A stretch of 6,684 bases of DNA, taken from contig JANYFI010000842.1 of assembly GCA_025362765.1 (NCBI GenBank), forward strand, positions 1 to 6,684, in the 5' to 3' direction. Source of the stretch: Ferruginibacter sp. (GTDB taxonomy: Bacteria; Bacteroidota; Bacteroidia; Chitinophagales; Chitinophagaceae). The stretch's first letter is position 1, and every line of letters begins with the position of its first letter. The position numbers were made by a program, and so were the translations under genes. The notes beneath the pieces are model-generated. The model did not search any database and was not told the origin of the DNA. It was given only the letters and a program-made list of their open reading frames with translations. Positions 6,374 to 6,684 of the stretch are shown in pieces.

Positions 6374-6414
6374 TGGCTAACATCTATCAACTAACACCTG
6401 TCAACTTTTGCTAA
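6373..6414 (+). other. Possible 13-codon coupling ORF in the right repeat
   Basis: An ATG (6373-6375) overlaps the four-helix-bundle stop codon as TAATG. It opens a 13-codon frame (M-A-N-I-Y-Q-L-T-P-V-N-F-C) that ends at 6412-6414, just past the probable TTG start of the DUF58 gene at 6408. This is the geometry of translational coupling by termination and reinitiation. The peptide is encoded by repeat DNA and is unlikely to have a function of its own. Confidence 0.25.
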
Positions 6415-6422
6415 CAACTACC
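6378..6422 (+). repeat. Right repeat block of the four-helix-bundle cassette
   Basis: Three units lie in a row: TAACATCTATCAACT (6378-6392, direct copy of 5979-5993), CTGTCAACT (6398-6406, inverted match to 5802-5810) and TAACAACTACC (6412-6422, sharing TAACAACTA with 5979-5987 and AACTACC inverted with 5792-5798). The block runs into the first codons of the DUF58 gene. ACCGAAATA at its right edge (6420-6428) matches ACCGTAATA at the moxR stop (5770-5778) at 8 of 9 positions, a possible remnant of a target duplication. Confidence 0.72.
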
Positions 6423-6684
6423 GAAATATTACAAAAAGTAAAAGAGCTTGAAATAAAAAGTAAAAAAATCACCACGCATTTATTTACGGGCGAATATCAT
6501 TCTGCTTTTAAGGGAAAGGGCATGAGTTTTAGAGAAGTGCGGGAATATTATGCGGGGGATGATGTTCGCTTTATTGACTGGAATGTAAGTGCAAGATTCA
6601 GTCATCCGTTCACCAAAGTTTTTGAAGAAGAAAGGGAGTTGACAGTTTATTTACTGGTAGATGTAAGCGCCAGTAATATGTTTG
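6408..6684 (+). CDS. DUF58 / VWA-like protein, N-terminal part
   Basis: The first 92 residues of a DUF58-family protein; the gene runs off the window. The N-terminal region E-I-L-Q-K-V-K-E-L-E-I-K (6-17) and F-T-G-E-Y-H-S-A-F-K-G-K-G (26-38) lead into the DUF58 signature R-E-Y-Y-A-G-D-D-V-R-F-I-D-W (45-58). The start of a VWA-like fold follows, L-L-V-D85-V-S87-A-S89, a DxSxS MIDAS-type metal site. Relatives of this type are the standard partners of MoxR ATPases, encoded immediately downstream. No ATG is available at the right place: the frame is open only from 6381, and the first ATG (6522) falls inside the conserved region. TTG at 6408 gives M-L-T-T-T-E-I-L-Q-K, a normal N-terminus for the family, so it is the likely start. 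That TTG and the next four codons lie within the right repeat block. The start is inferred; the family call is firm. Confidence 0.92.
   Translation, partial: MLTTTEILQKVKELEIKSKKITTHLFTGEYHSAFKGKGMSFREVREYYAGDDVRFIDWNVSARFSHPFTKVFEEERELTVYLLVDVSASNMF

Noticed and set aside
5777..6407. Diversity-generating retroelement, because S23-family proteins resemble Avd
   Set aside because: There is no reverse transcriptase, template repeat or variable repeat in the window; the gene stands alone.
5782..6422. CRISPR array, because of the repeated short units
   Set aside because: The units are short, degenerate, in both orientations and unevenly spaced around a protein gene, with no regular spacers or cas genes.

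Overview
The window looks like a chromosomal segment of a Bacteroidota bacterium, most likely near the Chitinophagaceae. The reasons are a GldB-type gliding lipoprotein gene, the style of the NAD synthetase and MoxR proteins, A/T-rich intergenic DNA, and start codons with no recognisable Shine-Dalgarno sequence. The taxonomic call is inference; no rRNA or marker phylogeny is available here. All but one of the eight genes are ordinary chromosomal genes, and every one belongs to a recognisable family.

Layout. Bases 1-219 hold the 3' end of apaG, followed on the same strand by a membrane fatty-acid desaturase (294-1400). The desaturase converges on gldB (1403-2413, minus) with only 2 bp between the stop codons. 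gldB diverges from nadE (2493-4181, plus) across a 79-bp promoter region that carries a perfect 9-bp inverted repeat. nadE converges on a small YbjQ/DUF74-family gene (4194-4529, minus), and a terminator hairpin there uses the stop codons of both genes. After a 245-bp spacer with no convincing gene come moxR (4775-5776) and the start of its usual partner, a DUF58/VWA-like gene (from 6408, running off the end of the window).

The part that deserves attention lies between moxR and the DUF58 gene. These two are normally close neighbours, but here 631 bp separate them. That gap contains a gene for a four-helix-bundle protein of the S23 / 23S rRNA intervening-sequence (IVP) family. Around it are several copies of short related motifs (CTATCAACT, CTGTCAACT, TAACAACTA), in direct orientation immediately before and after the gene and in inverted orientation next to moxR. 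Upstream of the gene is an additional nested inverted repeat. The outer right repeat supplies the probable TTG start and first codons of the DUF58 gene. The simplest reading is a small repeat-bounded cassette inserted into a moxR-DUF58 operon. No transposase is visible.

Functionally, nadE makes NAD, the desaturase modifies membrane lipids, GldB belongs to envelope/gliding biology, and MoxR with the DUF58 protein forms a chaperone-like AAA+/VWA pair. Apart from moxR-DUF58, the neighbours do not obviously work in one pathway.
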